Assembly (NCBI GenBank): GCA_026394555.1
Contig: JAPKXZ010000003.1
Coordinates: 1 to 45,905, forward strand
DNA: 45,905 bases
Source: Methanothrix sp.
GTDB lineage: Archaea > Halobacteriota > Methanosarcinia > Methanotrichales > Methanotrichaceae
Reading direction: 5' to 3'
Shown: piece after piece, positions 23,950 to 32,391 of the stretch
How positions within the stretch are numbered: the first letter of the stretch is position 1
Layout: each line of letters starts with the position of its first letter
Position numbers and translations under genes: made by a program
The notes under the pieces: generated by a model
Database searches by the model: none
The model's input: the letters and a program-made list of their open reading frames with translations, nothing else
Told to the model about the DNA's origin: nothing

Positions 23950-25131
23950 TCAACCGTTTATGGCCAGAGCAGGATCAAGCCGGGATGCCTTCCAGGCTGG
24001 ATACATGCCGGCAATCACGCTGAGGGCAGCCGCCACCAGCACTATTGTTAGGAAGCTCTCCGCATTGATCACCACGGGCAAAGTTATCTCCTGCCCACCG
24101 GGCGCTTGCATTTTGATCTCCAGGCTCCGTAGATAAAGGGCAACGACAAGCCCCAGGACGCCTCCCAGCACTCCGCCCATCAAACCCAAGACTGCGCTCT
24201 CCATAAGAAATATATTTCTAATGTTCTTGCCGCAGGCTCCCATGGCCATGAACATGCCAATCTCGCTGGTCTTCTCATTAACCAGCATGTACATTACGCT
24301 GCCTATTCCAAAGGCGGCTATTATCATAATCAATAGCATAATCAGTCTATTCTGAAACTTTTCTATGGCCAGCGTCTTCAAGATCTCGGGGTAAAGCGTC
24401 TGCCAGCTTTCTGCCTTGTATCCATGTCCCTGCAAATTTGCGGCAACGCCATCCGCCAAATAGACATCCTGCAGCTTAATATCGACCGAGGAGACCACAT
24501 CTCCTTTGCCGGAGAAGTCTCTGGCTGTGGATAGGGATACGAAGGCGATATTCTCAGGCCATCCCGTGGGCAGTCTGAAGATTCCCGAGACCACCAGGTT
24601 GCTGCCTCCTTCATCGGGAATGCCGGCAAAGATCGTCTGTCCCAACTTGACCTTCAGCCTATCGGCCAGCTTTTCCCCCAGGACCACCTTCTTGCCATTC
24701 TGGATAGAAGAGAGGTCACCCTGGAAGACATACTTTCCTATGTGGTAAATTTTGTCTACATCAACCGGATTTGCCCCCGACAGGGCTACGCTTTCCACGT
24801 TGTCCTTGTAGGTGAATGTCACCTCTGTGCCAAGGCTGGGCGAAACGGCAATCACACCGGGAATGGACCATATCCTGTCCATGAGGCTCTTGTAAAGGTA
24901 AATGTAGTCATCTCCTTCCCTGGGTGTGACGGTAACGTGAGGAAGATCCTCAACGATTATATCAAAAAGCATACCCTGAAATCCATCCTGCATGGAGACG
25001 GATATGAGAGATATGGCCACAGCTACTGCAATAGCCGCCACAGAGAGGAAAGTGCCTCTTTTTTTGTAGGCGATATGCCGCATGACTACAGAGAGCTCAA
25101 AGTCGGGAATGATGTTGGGCAGGGCCTGCAC
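23950..25131 (-). CDS. FtsX/MacB-like ABC transporter permease
   Basis: 393 aa. Architecture as in the downstream gene: helix at residues 27-45, outer domain, then EKTSEIGMFMAMGACGKNI and YPAWKASRLDPALAI. GTG start at 25131 with only GAG nearby; alignment with the paralogue needs the FELSVV segment, so the internal ATG at 25083 is less likely. The pair probably forms a heterodimer as in LolCE. No ATPase gene follows or precedes. Confidence 0.88.
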   Translation of the reverse strand: MQALPNIIPDFELSVVMRHIAYKKRGTFLSVAAIAVAVAISLISVSMQDGFQGMLFDIIVEDLPHVTVTPREGDDYIYLYKSLMDRIWSIPGVIAVSPSLGTEVTFTYKDNVESVALSGANPVDVDKIYHIGKYVFQGDLSSIQNGKKVVLGEKLADRLKVKLGQTIFAGIPDEGGSNLVVSGIFRLPTGWPENIAFVSLSTARDFSGKGDVVSSVDIKLQDVYLADGVAANLQGHGYKAESWQTLYPEILKTLAIEKFQNRLIMLLIMIIAAFGIGSVMYMLVNEKTSEIGMFMAMGACGKNIRNIFLMESAVLGLMGGVLGGVLGLVVALYLRSLEIKMQAPGGQEITLPVVINAESFLTIVLVAAALSVIAGMYPAWKASRLDPALAING

Positions 25132-25185
25132 CTCAGCTTAGCCTTTATGCCGCGTTATGGGTTATCAAGTTAGTGGACTGGCGGC

Positions 25186-25200
25186 AAGGATTATATAGTT
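25186..25200 (+). promoter_or_regulatory. BRE/TATA promoter
   Basis: GGCAAG followed by GATTATATAG, 24-38 bases before the ATG at 25224, implying a nearly leaderless transcript. Confidence 0.5.
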
Positions 25201-25223
25201 TTATAACGCTTAATAGTTATATT

Positions 25224-25469
25224 ATGGGCGAATTCATTGAGGAAGGCATTTTATTTGAACACACCTGTGGTGCTCAAGACGAACGAGATTGTAGTATCCT
25301 GAAACATCTAATCCTAGCTGAGGTACGCAAGTCCAATGCACCCGCCTGGGTAGCAGAGGAACTGGAGAAAAAGCTAAACTGTCGAGGATGTTGGAATGCT
25401 ATGGCAAGAAGGTCTGCTGCCGTTTACTTTGGTCCTAGGGTCCCGGATAGAGTTTCAGCGAAAGCATGA
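25224..25469 (+). CDS. Small Cys-containing hypothetical protein
   Basis: 81 aa from the ATG at 25224; the frame is open to 25173, but a TATA box lies in that part. Cysteines in EHTCGAQDERDCSILK and NCRGCWNAM could bind metal (C..C and CxxC). Mostly helical, acidic in the first half, basic in the second. Not recognised. It is divergent from the permease pair. Confidence 0.55.
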   Translation: MGEFIEEGILFEHTCGAQDERDCSILKHLILAEVRKSNAPAWVAEELEKKLNCRGCWNAMARRSAAVYFGPRVPDRVSAKA

Positions 25470-25660
25470 GCCCTAATGCATCTATCTTTGATAGAGATCG
25501 CGCATGTTTCAGATCGTTCCTCTTGTGCCGCATGATAAATGACCATAGAGTTTGCATATGATCTGTTTTGCTCACTTGATGATAGTAACCTTTAATTAGT
25601 GGATTGCCCATAAATATCATAGTTGTAATAAGATCATAATTCAGAAATGAGGTAAAATAA

Positions 25661-26389
25661 ATGTGTCAGATGGAAATGCCGATGGGAAAACATATGGGAA
25701 TGGGAATGAAGCATATGGGAATGATGCATAACATGTGTGGAAGCGAGGGTGGCTTTCCGCTTATTGGGGACAAGATGCCCAGGATGGAGGTGAAGACCAC
25801 CCATGGCATGATGACATTACCCGATGCCTTCGCAGGAAAATGGTTTGTGTTCTTCAGCCATCCTGCAGACTTTACGCCGGTCTGCACTACGGAATTTGTG
25901 GCCTTTGAAAAGAGGCGAGGGGAGTTTGAGAAGCTCAATTGCGAGCTCATTGGTCTGTCCATCGATCAGGTCTTCTCCCATATGAAGTGGACAGAGTGGA
26001 TCAAAGAGAATCTAAAGGTAGAAATCAAGTTCCCCATCATTGCCGACGACCAGGGGAAGATTGCCCAGAGAATGGGCATGATCCATCCCGGAAAAGCCAC
26101 CAACACCGTGCGGGCCGTGTTCATCATCGACCCAGAAGCAACCGTCCGCCTGATACTCTTCTATCCCCAGGAAGTGGGCAGGAATATGGATGAGATCGTA
26201 AGAGCGGTAAAGGCTTTGCAGGTTGTGGACAAGAACAAGGTAGCAGCTCCAGCTAACTGGCCCAACAACGAGTTGATCGGCGATCAGGTGATCATTCCGC
26301 CTCCCGGCGACGAAAAGACTGCGGCTACCAGGAAGACGGGCAAAGATATGGTCTGCATAGATTGGTGGTTCTGCCACCGAAAGCTTTGA
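25661..26389 (+). CDS. Prx6-type peroxiredoxin with Met/His-rich N-terminus
   Basis: 242 aa, GAGGT before the ATG. Peroxidatic Cys75 in [10 protein letters not shown]; resolving cysteines Cys232 and Cys238. The spacings (157 and 163 residues) equal those of the archaeal Prx6 enzyme with Cys50/207/213, so the core is complete. It reduces peroxides with thioredoxin-type donors. Unusual: the first 26 residues are [16 protein letters not shown] and [10 protein letters not shown], a Met/His/Cys-rich tag of the kind that binds Cu or other soft metals. The core would start near residue 31. Confidence 0.93.
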   Translation: MCQMEMPMGKHMGMGMKHMGMMHNMCGSEGGFPLIGDKMPRMEVKTTHGMMTLPDAFAGKWFVFFSHPADFTPVCTTEFVAFEKRRGEFEKLNCELIGLSIDQVFSHMKWTEWIKENLKVEIKFPIIADDQGKIAQRMGMIHPGKATNTVRAVFIIDPEATVRLILFYPQEVGRNMDEIVRAVKALQVVDKNKVAAPANWPNNELIGDQVIIPPPGDEKTAATRKTGKDMVCIDWWFCHRKL

Positions 26390-26428
26390 TTTGCCGGGAT
26401 ATTTATCCTGGTAAGTACTTTTTTTGGT

Positions 26429-26992
26429 TCATGAATTGGATTTATTTAATGCAAAGAGTGTCTTGTTCTTACCATCCAATGCATTTGCATTCTTTGGATC
26501 ACGATTGAGCAAAGCAAGGTATGCATCCAGTGATGCCTGGTATCTGCCCAAGAAGTAAAGGGACTTTCCCAGATTGAGCCAACCTTCTGATTGATTGGGA
26601 TCGATGTTGACAGCTTTTGCATATGATTCGGCAGCTTGTCCATATGACCCGGTTAGGTAGAAGACATTTGCTTCATCCAGCAAGCTAGTGGCATTTTCTC
26701 TAGCTGTATTTAAGCTAGAAACGGGCGCGCTATTTGCCGACGCATTATTCGCATCCCTTGCATAAGGAGGATAGCATTCGCTGCAAGGAGCAAAATGACT
26801 TTCACAATTACCATAAAAAAAATTGTATATCTCTGCATACCACATGCGTTGCTCCCATTCAGACATTGAAGGATGATAATGTAATTCGAAATAATCATCG
26901 ATCCCTTGTGCTGTCACCCAAGGCGATACCAAAAAGGTCACAGCCAAAGCAACTACTATCAATAAAGGTAACTTATGATGCAGTATAACCAT
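26429..26992 (-). CDS. Secreted TPR protein
   Basis: 187 aa, GGGAGGG before the ATG. Signal peptide residues 1-28 ending VTAQG. A middle segment with NCESHFAPCSECYPPYA has three cysteines. Two TPR units follow from about residue 100: LDEANVFYLTGSYGQAAESY and GWLNLGKSLYFLGRYQASLD, with N-P turns (NIDPNQ, NRDPKN). Probably an extracellular or surface scaffold; partner unknown. The TPR relic at 6791 is of the same broad type. Confidence 0.8.
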   Translation of the reverse strand: MVILHHKLPLLIVVALAVTFLVSPWVTAQGIDDYFELHYHPSMSEWEQRMWYAEIYNFFYGNCESHFAPCSECYPPYARDANNASANSAPVSSLNTARENATSLLDEANVFYLTGSYGQAAESYAKAVNIDPNQSEGWLNLGKSLYFLGRYQASLDAYLALLNRDPKNANALDGKNKTLFALNKSNS

Positions 26993-27136
26993 ATCTAACC
27001 CTCCCTACATAAATCCTTAATCCTGATGATACAATTAGCTCCCGTATACAATATATCGATTGTGGTAGATACAGGTCGATATTATCTTTTTGCTAAAGGC
27101 AAAGGATAATTACTTTTAAGGAGAATAGTCTGCTAC

Positions 27137-27625
27137 ATGAACCCTAACGCAGAGACAAATCTATCATTGCAAATAGATGAATCGAGAGATAATTCAATCA
27201 GGGTCGATATTGTGCGATCCTGGCAAGAGGAAGAGATCGTGGATCTCTATCGGGACGCAGGCTGGTGGAAAGAGGATATGGATGCAAGCAGAATCAATGA
27301 TTTGATCAGGGGAAGCTTTCTATTCGCCGTAGCGATTGATATTTCTACAGGCAGGGCCGTTGGTATGGGCCGTGTGATTTCCGATGGGATTGCAGATGCG
27401 TATATTCAGGATCTGGTGGTGCAGGGTGACAAGAGGAGCTGGGGTGTGGGGAAAATGATTCTCAACAGGCTTTTAGAGGAGTGCAGATTTCAGAAGATCA
27501 CCTGGATAGGCCTGATAGCGAAGCCTGGCAAAGAGGAGTTTTATAGATCGCAGGGATTTGCACCCATGCCAGGGCATGTCCCCATGCTCTTTCATGAAGA
27601 TGCAAAGGAGGTAAGAGTGTGCTGA
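27137..27625 (+). CDS. GNAT-family N-acetyltransferase
   Basis: 162 aa. The acetyl-CoA binding fold is seen in GRAVGMGRVISDGIADAYIQ, then DLVVQGDKRSWGVGKMILNRLL (a Q/R-x-x-G-x-G/A-type loop) and FYRSQGFAP near the end. Substrate unknown. It ends overlapping the GTG of the next gene by seven bases, so the two are translationally coupled. Confidence 0.85.
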   Translation: MNPNAETNLSLQIDESRDNSIRVDIVRSWQEEEIVDLYRDAGWWKEDMDASRINDLIRGSFLFAVAIDISTGRAVGMGRVISDGIADAYIQDLVVQGDKRSWGVGKMILNRLLEECRFQKITWIGLIAKPGKEEFYRSQGFAPMPGHVPMLFHEDAKEVRVC

Positions 27626-28527
27626 GCGCCGCAAACTTCAAGCCCGTCACACTTTCGGACCGGGATTTCTTTCGCCAGCATTACCTGAGCTATTCGCAAG
27701 ATCATAGCGATAATACCTTCACCAACATGATCTGCTGGAATGATTATGCCCATTACAGATACGCCTACGTGGAAGGCTGCATAGTCCTTTGCAGCACCAT
27801 TGCAGAAATGACGCGCTATCGCCCTCCCATCGGCCCTAGAAATTCCGAGCTTCTTACCGACGTCCTGAGGCTTGCCGCCAAGAGCGAGGAAGAGCATCCA
27901 TTCGTAATCCTGGACCCGGAGACAAAAGAGTGGATGACTGGGCTCTATCCCGATCTGCAATTTCATGCAGAGAGAAAGTACTTTGATTATGTCTATCTGG
28001 CCTCGGATCTGGCGGAATTGCCGGGCAAGAAATATCTAACCATCCGGCATCAACTTAACAAATTTCAGAAGACTTGCATGCCCCAGATCGAGATGATCCG
28101 CGATGATAATCTGGCCGAGATCAAAGATTTTCTGGATCTGTGGTGCGACTGGAAGGACTGCGACTCCGATCCAGTGCTTGCTAGCGAGAAGGAGGCAGTG
28201 TCCTTTGCCTTATCTCACTATGAAGAGCTGCAGCTCTTTGGCATTGCCATCCGGGCCAATGGCAAGATCGGGGCCATGTCCCTCTTTGAAGGGCTAAACA
28301 GAGATACGGCACTGGTGCATTTCGAGAAGGGCCTTCCCGATTGCAAAGGAATCTACCGGGCCGTCAATGCCGAGACCGCCAGGATCCTGGCCAAAGATTA
28401 TATCTACATCAACCGGGAGAGCGACATGGGTGTGGAGGGCATCCGGGAGGCGAAGACACGATACCATCCCCATCACATGGTAGAGGTGCATATGCTCAAG
28501 AGGGATGAGCTGGAGAATTTGCTGTGA
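27619..28527 (+). CDS. DUF2156-type (GNAT-fold) protein
   Basis: 302 aa, GTG start with AAGGAGGTAAGA upstream inside the preceding gene. Family landmarks: FTNMICWNDY near residue 36, KKYLTIRHQLNKF near 137, then a GNAT-like second half (IAIRANGKIGAMSLFEG, LVHFEKGLPDCKGIY, INRESDMGVEGIREAK). DUF2156 covers the lysyl-phosphatidylglycerol synthase C-terminal fold and stand-alone acyltransferase-like proteins. Coupling to a GNAT gene suggests a joint modification role; substrate unknown. Confidence 0.85.
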   Translation: MLSAANFKPVTLSDRDFFRQHYLSYSQDHSDNTFTNMICWNDYAHYRYAYVEGCIVLCSTIAEMTRYRPPIGPRNSELLTDVLRLAAKSEEEHPFVILDPETKEWMTGLYPDLQFHAERKYFDYVYLASDLAELPGKKYLTIRHQLNKFQKTCMPQIEMIRDDNLAEIKDFLDLWCDWKDCDSDPVLASEKEAVSFALSHYEELQLFGIAIRANGKIGAMSLFEGLNRDTALVHFEKGLPDCKGIYRAVNAETARILAKDYIYINRESDMGVEGIREAKTRYHPHHMVEVHMLKRDELENLL

Positions 28528-28533
28528 AGCATG

Positions 28534-28893
28534 TTAGTCCAGAAGCTCGTAGACTGCTCTGGCCGGAACATTTAGGATTCGCGTGGTTATTTCTACGAAT
28601 AGATCTTCCTGCTGCATTCGATCCATGCCGAATTTGTCATCCAGGGCCAGTCTTTCCATCTCTTGAGCAATAAGCCTTGTCTGAATCTGAGCAATTTTAT
28701 GGCGAATTCCCAGCTGTGCAATAACATTCATGAAATAGCCGATACTGAGTGGCTTTTCCGATGACAAATTCTTAATGAGACCGCACTCGATACAGTAAGG
28801 GTGGGGTTTTAGTCCTCGTTCTCTGCCTTCAAAGTAGTAAGTCAGCCAGATCTTCTCTCTGCTGCCGGATATCTTGTGCTCACAACCTGACAT
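28534..28893 (-). CDS. Hypothetical protein with a possible zinc site
   Basis: 119 aa. Potential metal ligands: Cys4 and His6 in SGCEHK, with Cys34 and Cys37 in HPYCIECG. The rest is helical (IAQLGIRHKIAQIQTRLIAQEMERL). I do not recognise the family; the spacing resembles small treble-clef proteins. Convergent with the DUF2156 gene, six bases between stops. Confidence 0.6.
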   Translation of the reverse strand: MSGCEHKISGSREKIWLTYYFEGRERGLKPHPYCIECGLIKNLSSEKPLSIGYFMNVIAQLGIRHKIAQIQTRLIAQEMERLALDDKFGMDRMQQEDLFVEITTRILNVPARAVYELLD

Positions 28894-29145
28894 CTATTAA
28901 TTCCCTCATCTCTAATTAGGATCTAGAATTCGAAGCATTAAAACTTTTTGCATGATGGAAATGAGCAGGGCATAGTCCCGGAAATATGTATCTCCTGCCA
29001 ATAGCCCTTTTCCGCCAAAAGATATGCGAAGTTACATGCTCAGTATCTATACCGTTCCTCTAAATTGCGCGAAGTGGAGCAAATGATGAAGATGAATAAT
29101 AATATTAATAATAATAGTTGCTAAAAAAAGAGGGTGATATCCCAC
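28894..29145. other. Intergenic region with a minus-strand oligo-T terminator
   Basis: AT-rich, no gene seen. Bases 29123-29129 give a run of seven T on the minus strand just after the acs stop, a typical archaeal terminator. The remainder should hold the promoter of the 28534 gene, without an obvious TATA. Confidence 0.5.
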
Positions 29146-31131
29146 TTACAGATCAATGCGTGGGATATTGTCTACGGATTCTGGATTGGCCAGAGCAGAC
29201 AGGTCTCCGGTCTCTTTGCCCAGGGCCTTGGCCTTGATGACACGGCGCATGATCTTGCCGGACCGGGTCTTGGGGACGTCCTTGACGAAGTAGACCTTGT
29301 CGGGGTAAGCGACTGGGCCCAGAACCTTCCGAACGTGGGTGGAGATCTCCTTGGCAAGCTCTGGAGACTCGGCAATGCCATCCTTGAGGATGATGAAGGC
29401 CACGATCTTCTCGCCCTTGACTTCATCGGGCTGGCCGACTACGGCTGCCTCGGCGACCTTGGGGTGAGAAACGGCGGCGGACTCGACCTCTGCGTTGGAG
29501 ATTCTGTGTCCGGCTACCTTCAGCACATCATCGATTCTGCCCTGGATCCACCAGTAGCCATCCTTATCGCGGGTGGCCTTGTCTCCAGCCAGGTATGTGC
29601 CGGGCTTGACCTGCCAGTACATATCCCAGTACTCCTTCTGGTACCTGACGGTATCCCTGAAGAAGGCCCTGAGCATAGACGGCCAGGGGGTCTTCGAAAC
29701 GATGTTGCCGCCGTAGCCGAGTGGCACGGAGTTGGCTTCCTCGTCGAAGATATCGATGTTGAATCCGGGCAATGGGAAGCATACGGAGCCGGGCTTCTCG
29801 GGTGTCATAACCAGTGGGGCGATAAGGTGGCATCCGGTCTCAGTCTGCCACCAGGTATCAATGATGGGTGCCTGGTCGGCGCCGATGTTCTTCCTGTACC
29901 ACATATAGGCTTCAGGGTTGAGGGGCTCGCCCACAGATGCCAGAATTCTGACGCTGGACAGATCGTACTTCTTGACGAATGCCTCGCCGGTCTTCATGAA
30001 CATGCGGATAGCGGTGGGTGCTGTGTAGAATACAGAGACGCCGTACTGCTCAATGATAGACCACCAGCGGCCCAGATCGGGGAAGTCGGGAGATCCCTCG
30101 TAGAGGATGATGGAAGCGCCCAAGCAGAGCGGGCCGTATACTACGTAGCTGTGACCGGTGATCCAGCCGCAGTCTGCGGTGCACCAGAAGACATCATCGT
30201 TATGAACATCCATCACCCAGGCGGTTGTCTGGGCTGGAGTTACTGCGAATCCGCCGTGGGCATGCTCAATACCCTTGGGCTTGCCGGTTGTGCCGGATGT
30301 GTAGAGAATGAACAGCCTGTCCTCTGGGTCAAGCGGGAGGGTCTCGCACTGGGCGGACTGGCCGGCTACGAAATCATCATAGAAGACATCGCGTCCTTCT
30401 GTCATGGGTACGGTAACGCCGGTTCTCTTGACTACTACTACCTTCGTGACAGATGGTGCATTCTTGAGAGCTTCATCTACGTTGGGCTTGAGGGGCAGGG
30501 GCTTTCCGCGCCTGTAGAATCCATCGGATGTAACGACGACCTTGGCCTCGGCATCGTTGACCCTGCTGGCCAGGCCGCCTGAGGAGAATCCGGAGAACAC
30601 TAGTGTGTGAATAGCTCCGATCTTGGCGCATGCCAGCATAGTGATGGGCTGCTCGGGAATCATGGGCAGGTATGTGACAACTCGGTCTCCCTTACCGACA
30701 CCAACGCTCTTGAGGGCATTGGCCATCTTGTTGACCTCTCGGTAGAGCTCATAGTAGGTGATGGTCCTGGTGTCGCCCAAGGGCTCGCCAATGAAGTAGT
30801 AGGCAACCTTGTTCCTGTTTGCGGACTTGGCATGCCTGTCCACGGCGTTGTAGGCCACGTTGATCTTGCCGCCGGTGAACCACTTGTAGTAAGGCTTGCC
30901 GGATTCATCAAGAACCTGGGTGTAGGGCTCATACCAATCAGCATAGGTCTTGGCCATCTCATCCCAGAAATCAATGTAATTATCTGAGCACCACTTGCGC
31001 ATCTCGGTCTCAGTCTTGAAGCCCTTCTTCTTCATCCACTGATATGCGTTGGAGTGCTCAACTATCGATTTCGGGGTGTTGAAAATCCTAGTCTCTTCCT
31101 GCAGAGAAGACGTTTTCGCTGTGTCAGCCAA
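29146..31131 (-). CDS. acs: Acetyl-CoA synthetase (AMP-forming), copy 1
   Basis: 661 aa from the TTG at 31131. Alignment of the three acs leaders puts GGAGGT seven bases before this codon; the ATG at 31137 would abut the site. It activates acetate with ATP to acetyl-CoA, the entry step of aceticlastic methanogenesis in Methanothrix. Motifs: [18 protein letters not shown] (phosphate loop), DTWWQTETG (acetate-pocket Trp), [20 protein letters not shown] (hinge), and [10 protein letters not shown] with the catalytic, acetylatable Lys. All are intact, and length is normal. Followed by an oligo-T terminator. Confidence 0.97.
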   Translation of the reverse strand: MADTAKTSSLQEETRIFNTPKSIVEHSNAYQWMKKKGFKTETEMRKWCSDNYIDFWDEMAKTYADWYEPYTQVLDESGKPYYKWFTGGKINVAYNAVDRHAKSANRNKVAYYFIGEPLGDTRTITYYELYREVNKMANALKSVGVGKGDRVVTYLPMIPEQPITMLACAKIGAIHTLVFSGFSSGGLASRVNDAEAKVVVTSDGFYRRGKPLPLKPNVDEALKNAPSVTKVVVVKRTGVTVPMTEGRDVFYDDFVAGQSAQCETLPLDPEDRLFILYTSGTTGKPKGIEHAHGGFAVTPAQTTAWVMDVHNDDVFWCTADCGWITGHSYVVYGPLCLGASIILYEGSPDFPDLGRWWSIIEQYGVSVFYTAPTAIRMFMKTGEAFVKKYDLSSVRILASVGEPLNPEAYMWYRKNIGADQAPIIDTWWQTETGCHLIAPLVMTPEKPGSVCFPLPGFNIDIFDEEANSVPLGYGGNIVSKTPWPSMLRAFFRDTVRYQKEYWDMYWQVKPGTYLAGDKATRDKDGYWWIQGRIDDVLKVAGHRISNAEVESAAVSHPKVAEAAVVGQPDEVKGEKIVAFIILKDGIAESPELAKEISTHVRKVLGPVAYPDKVYFVKDVPKTRSGKIMRRVIKAKALGKETGDLSALANPESVDNIPRIDL

Positions 31132-31145
31132 TTTCATACCTCCAT

Positions 31146-31297
31146 ATGATCAAGTGTTTCCCCTTCTAGTGTCAGGGCCTATTTGTGTAGAATCATTGCT
31201 TGTACCTCTCTTTTGCCTTTGCCCTGACCACCACCCGACAGAACGCGGGAAGGTTTTGGGAAACATCGGCTCAAAACCTACTTGATCATTTATAAAG
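31146..31297 (-). promoter_or_regulatory. Promoter and structured leader of acs copy 1
   Basis: A TATA box CTTTATAA (31290-31297) is preceded by the palindrome TATCGCGATA (31299-31308). Between it and the Shine-Dalgarno site are perfect inverted repeats: outer 31280-31289 with 31146-31155 (10 bp); 31272-31279 with 31251-31258 (8 bp); 31246-31249 with 31234-31237 (4 bp); 31221-31228 with 31171-31178 (8 bp). The loop of the second stem (31258-31264) can also pair with 31156-31162, a pseudoknot or alternative stem. If transcription starts near 31266, as the TATA box predicts, the outer 5' arms would not be in the RNA and the alternative pairing would close the leader. Confidence 0.5.
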
Positions 31298-31516
31298 TTA
31301 TCGCGATAAAAATCATAACGATCTTTCATCATAATGATTTTTCAATAATAATATCGATTAAAGCAAATAATTATGCATGTTGTAACCTTTGACTATTTTA
31401 TTCACTAATTTTAGTGATTAACTATAACTTAGAAATCCAGCGGCAAGAATGGTGGCAACTATGCAATAATGAAGCAGGAACACGCGAAACAAGAAAAAAA
31501 GAAAGGATATTTCCGC

Positions 31517-32024
31517 TCACTTGATGAGCGGAATGGCATCGACGGACTCGGGGGTGGCCAGAGCGGAGATGTCGCATGTGGAATTGCCCAGAGACTTGGC
31601 CTTGATGACGCGGCGCATGATCTTGCCGGACCTGGGTCTTGGGCACATCGTTCACGAAGTATAGACCGACTCTGGATAAGCCACGGGACTCAGGACAGTG
31701 CGCACGTGCTTGGACAGCTCCTTGTCGAGACCCGCAGTGGCTTCAATTCCGGTCTTGAGAATGACGAAGGCCACGATTACCTCATCCTTGACCTCATCGG
31801 GCTTGCCGATGACTGCAGCCTCGGCGACCTTGGGATGAGATACCAGGGCGCTATCCCAGTATTCCTCCTGGTACCTAACCGTGTCTTTGATGAAATTCTG
31901 GCCGGTCCAGGCACGCATCTCGCGCTCGGTCTTTGACATTAGAATTCTCAACTAGCTCCTTGGGCGGCTTGAATACTCTCGTCTCCTCATAAAGAGCAGA
32001 CGTTGTTGATTTTTGCTCAGCCAA
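31517..32024 (-). pseudogene. acs: Internally deleted, frameshifted acs pseudogene (copy 2)
   Basis: On the minus strand the acs start (TTG at 32024, GGAGGT upstream) reads [17 protein letters not shown] and on to KELVENSN. It then jumps to KTEREMRA, then to [13 protein letters not shown], then to [20 protein letters not shown] and the end of the protein. About 1.5 kb of the roughly 2-kb gene is missing in at least two deletions. Two small insertions (in GTCTATACTTC and in ACCCAGGTCC) break the frame before the C-terminal RSGKIMRR. Not functional as an enzyme; the leader and promoter in front of it are kept. An oligo-T-rich stretch at 31491-31505 follows. Confidence 0.9.
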
Positions 32025-32391
32025 TTTATAACCTCCTTTTTGAATCCCTACGTGTTTCCAGACACACTCCTATCTGTCTGAATGCCTGCTCATATCCTCA
32101 GGACAGCCTATCAGCACAATCTTTCCCAAATCATCTAAGACCGAAAGGCTCCGCGCACAGTAGGCTCCTGGGAACACTGTAGTGATCGATAATTATATTG
32201 ATTTTTCATTTATAAAGTCGTCAAGGTAATTTTAATTAATGCTCGATTATTATCATTATTAATCTTTTTATTGGCAAAATTCCGAAATTATTTCGGCAAC
32301 TTTGAGTGAATAGGACGTGCAAAATGTTATTGCATATCAGGCAAAGACTGAAGAAAAGAGCGATAAGAAAAAAGAAAAAAAAGTGGCCCGC
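32025..32391 (-). promoter_or_regulatory. Leader and promoter of the acs pseudogene; terminator of copy 3
   Basis: A TATA box (CTTTATAA, about 32212-32218) has the same form as that of copy 1, about 190 bases before the start. The leader holds inverted repeats: CAGGAGCCTA with TAGGC-TG-TCCTG (near 32161-32170 and 32098-32110) and CAGACA with TGTCTG (near 32060-32080). GGAAACAC, 20-30 bases before the Shine-Dalgarno site, also occurs at that place in copy 1. At the right, minus-strand T runs at 32368-32382 terminate acs copy 3. No other gene seen. Confidence 0.5.

Noticed and set aside
25435-25620. 61-codon minus-strand frame in the gap before the peroxiredoxin
   Set aside because: No ribosome binding site or recognisable motif, and it overlaps the end of the 25224 gene; left as non-coding.
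29134-30582. 482-codon open frame on the plus strand opposite acs copy 1
   Set aside because: Mirror frame produced by codon bias of acs; no Shine-Dalgarno site, no recognisable domain, and the opposite strand encodes a complete enzyme.
31403-31416. Palindrome CACTAATTTTAGTG as an operator
   Set aside because: Short AT-rich dyad in a gap, far from any start codon; expected by chance in such sequence.
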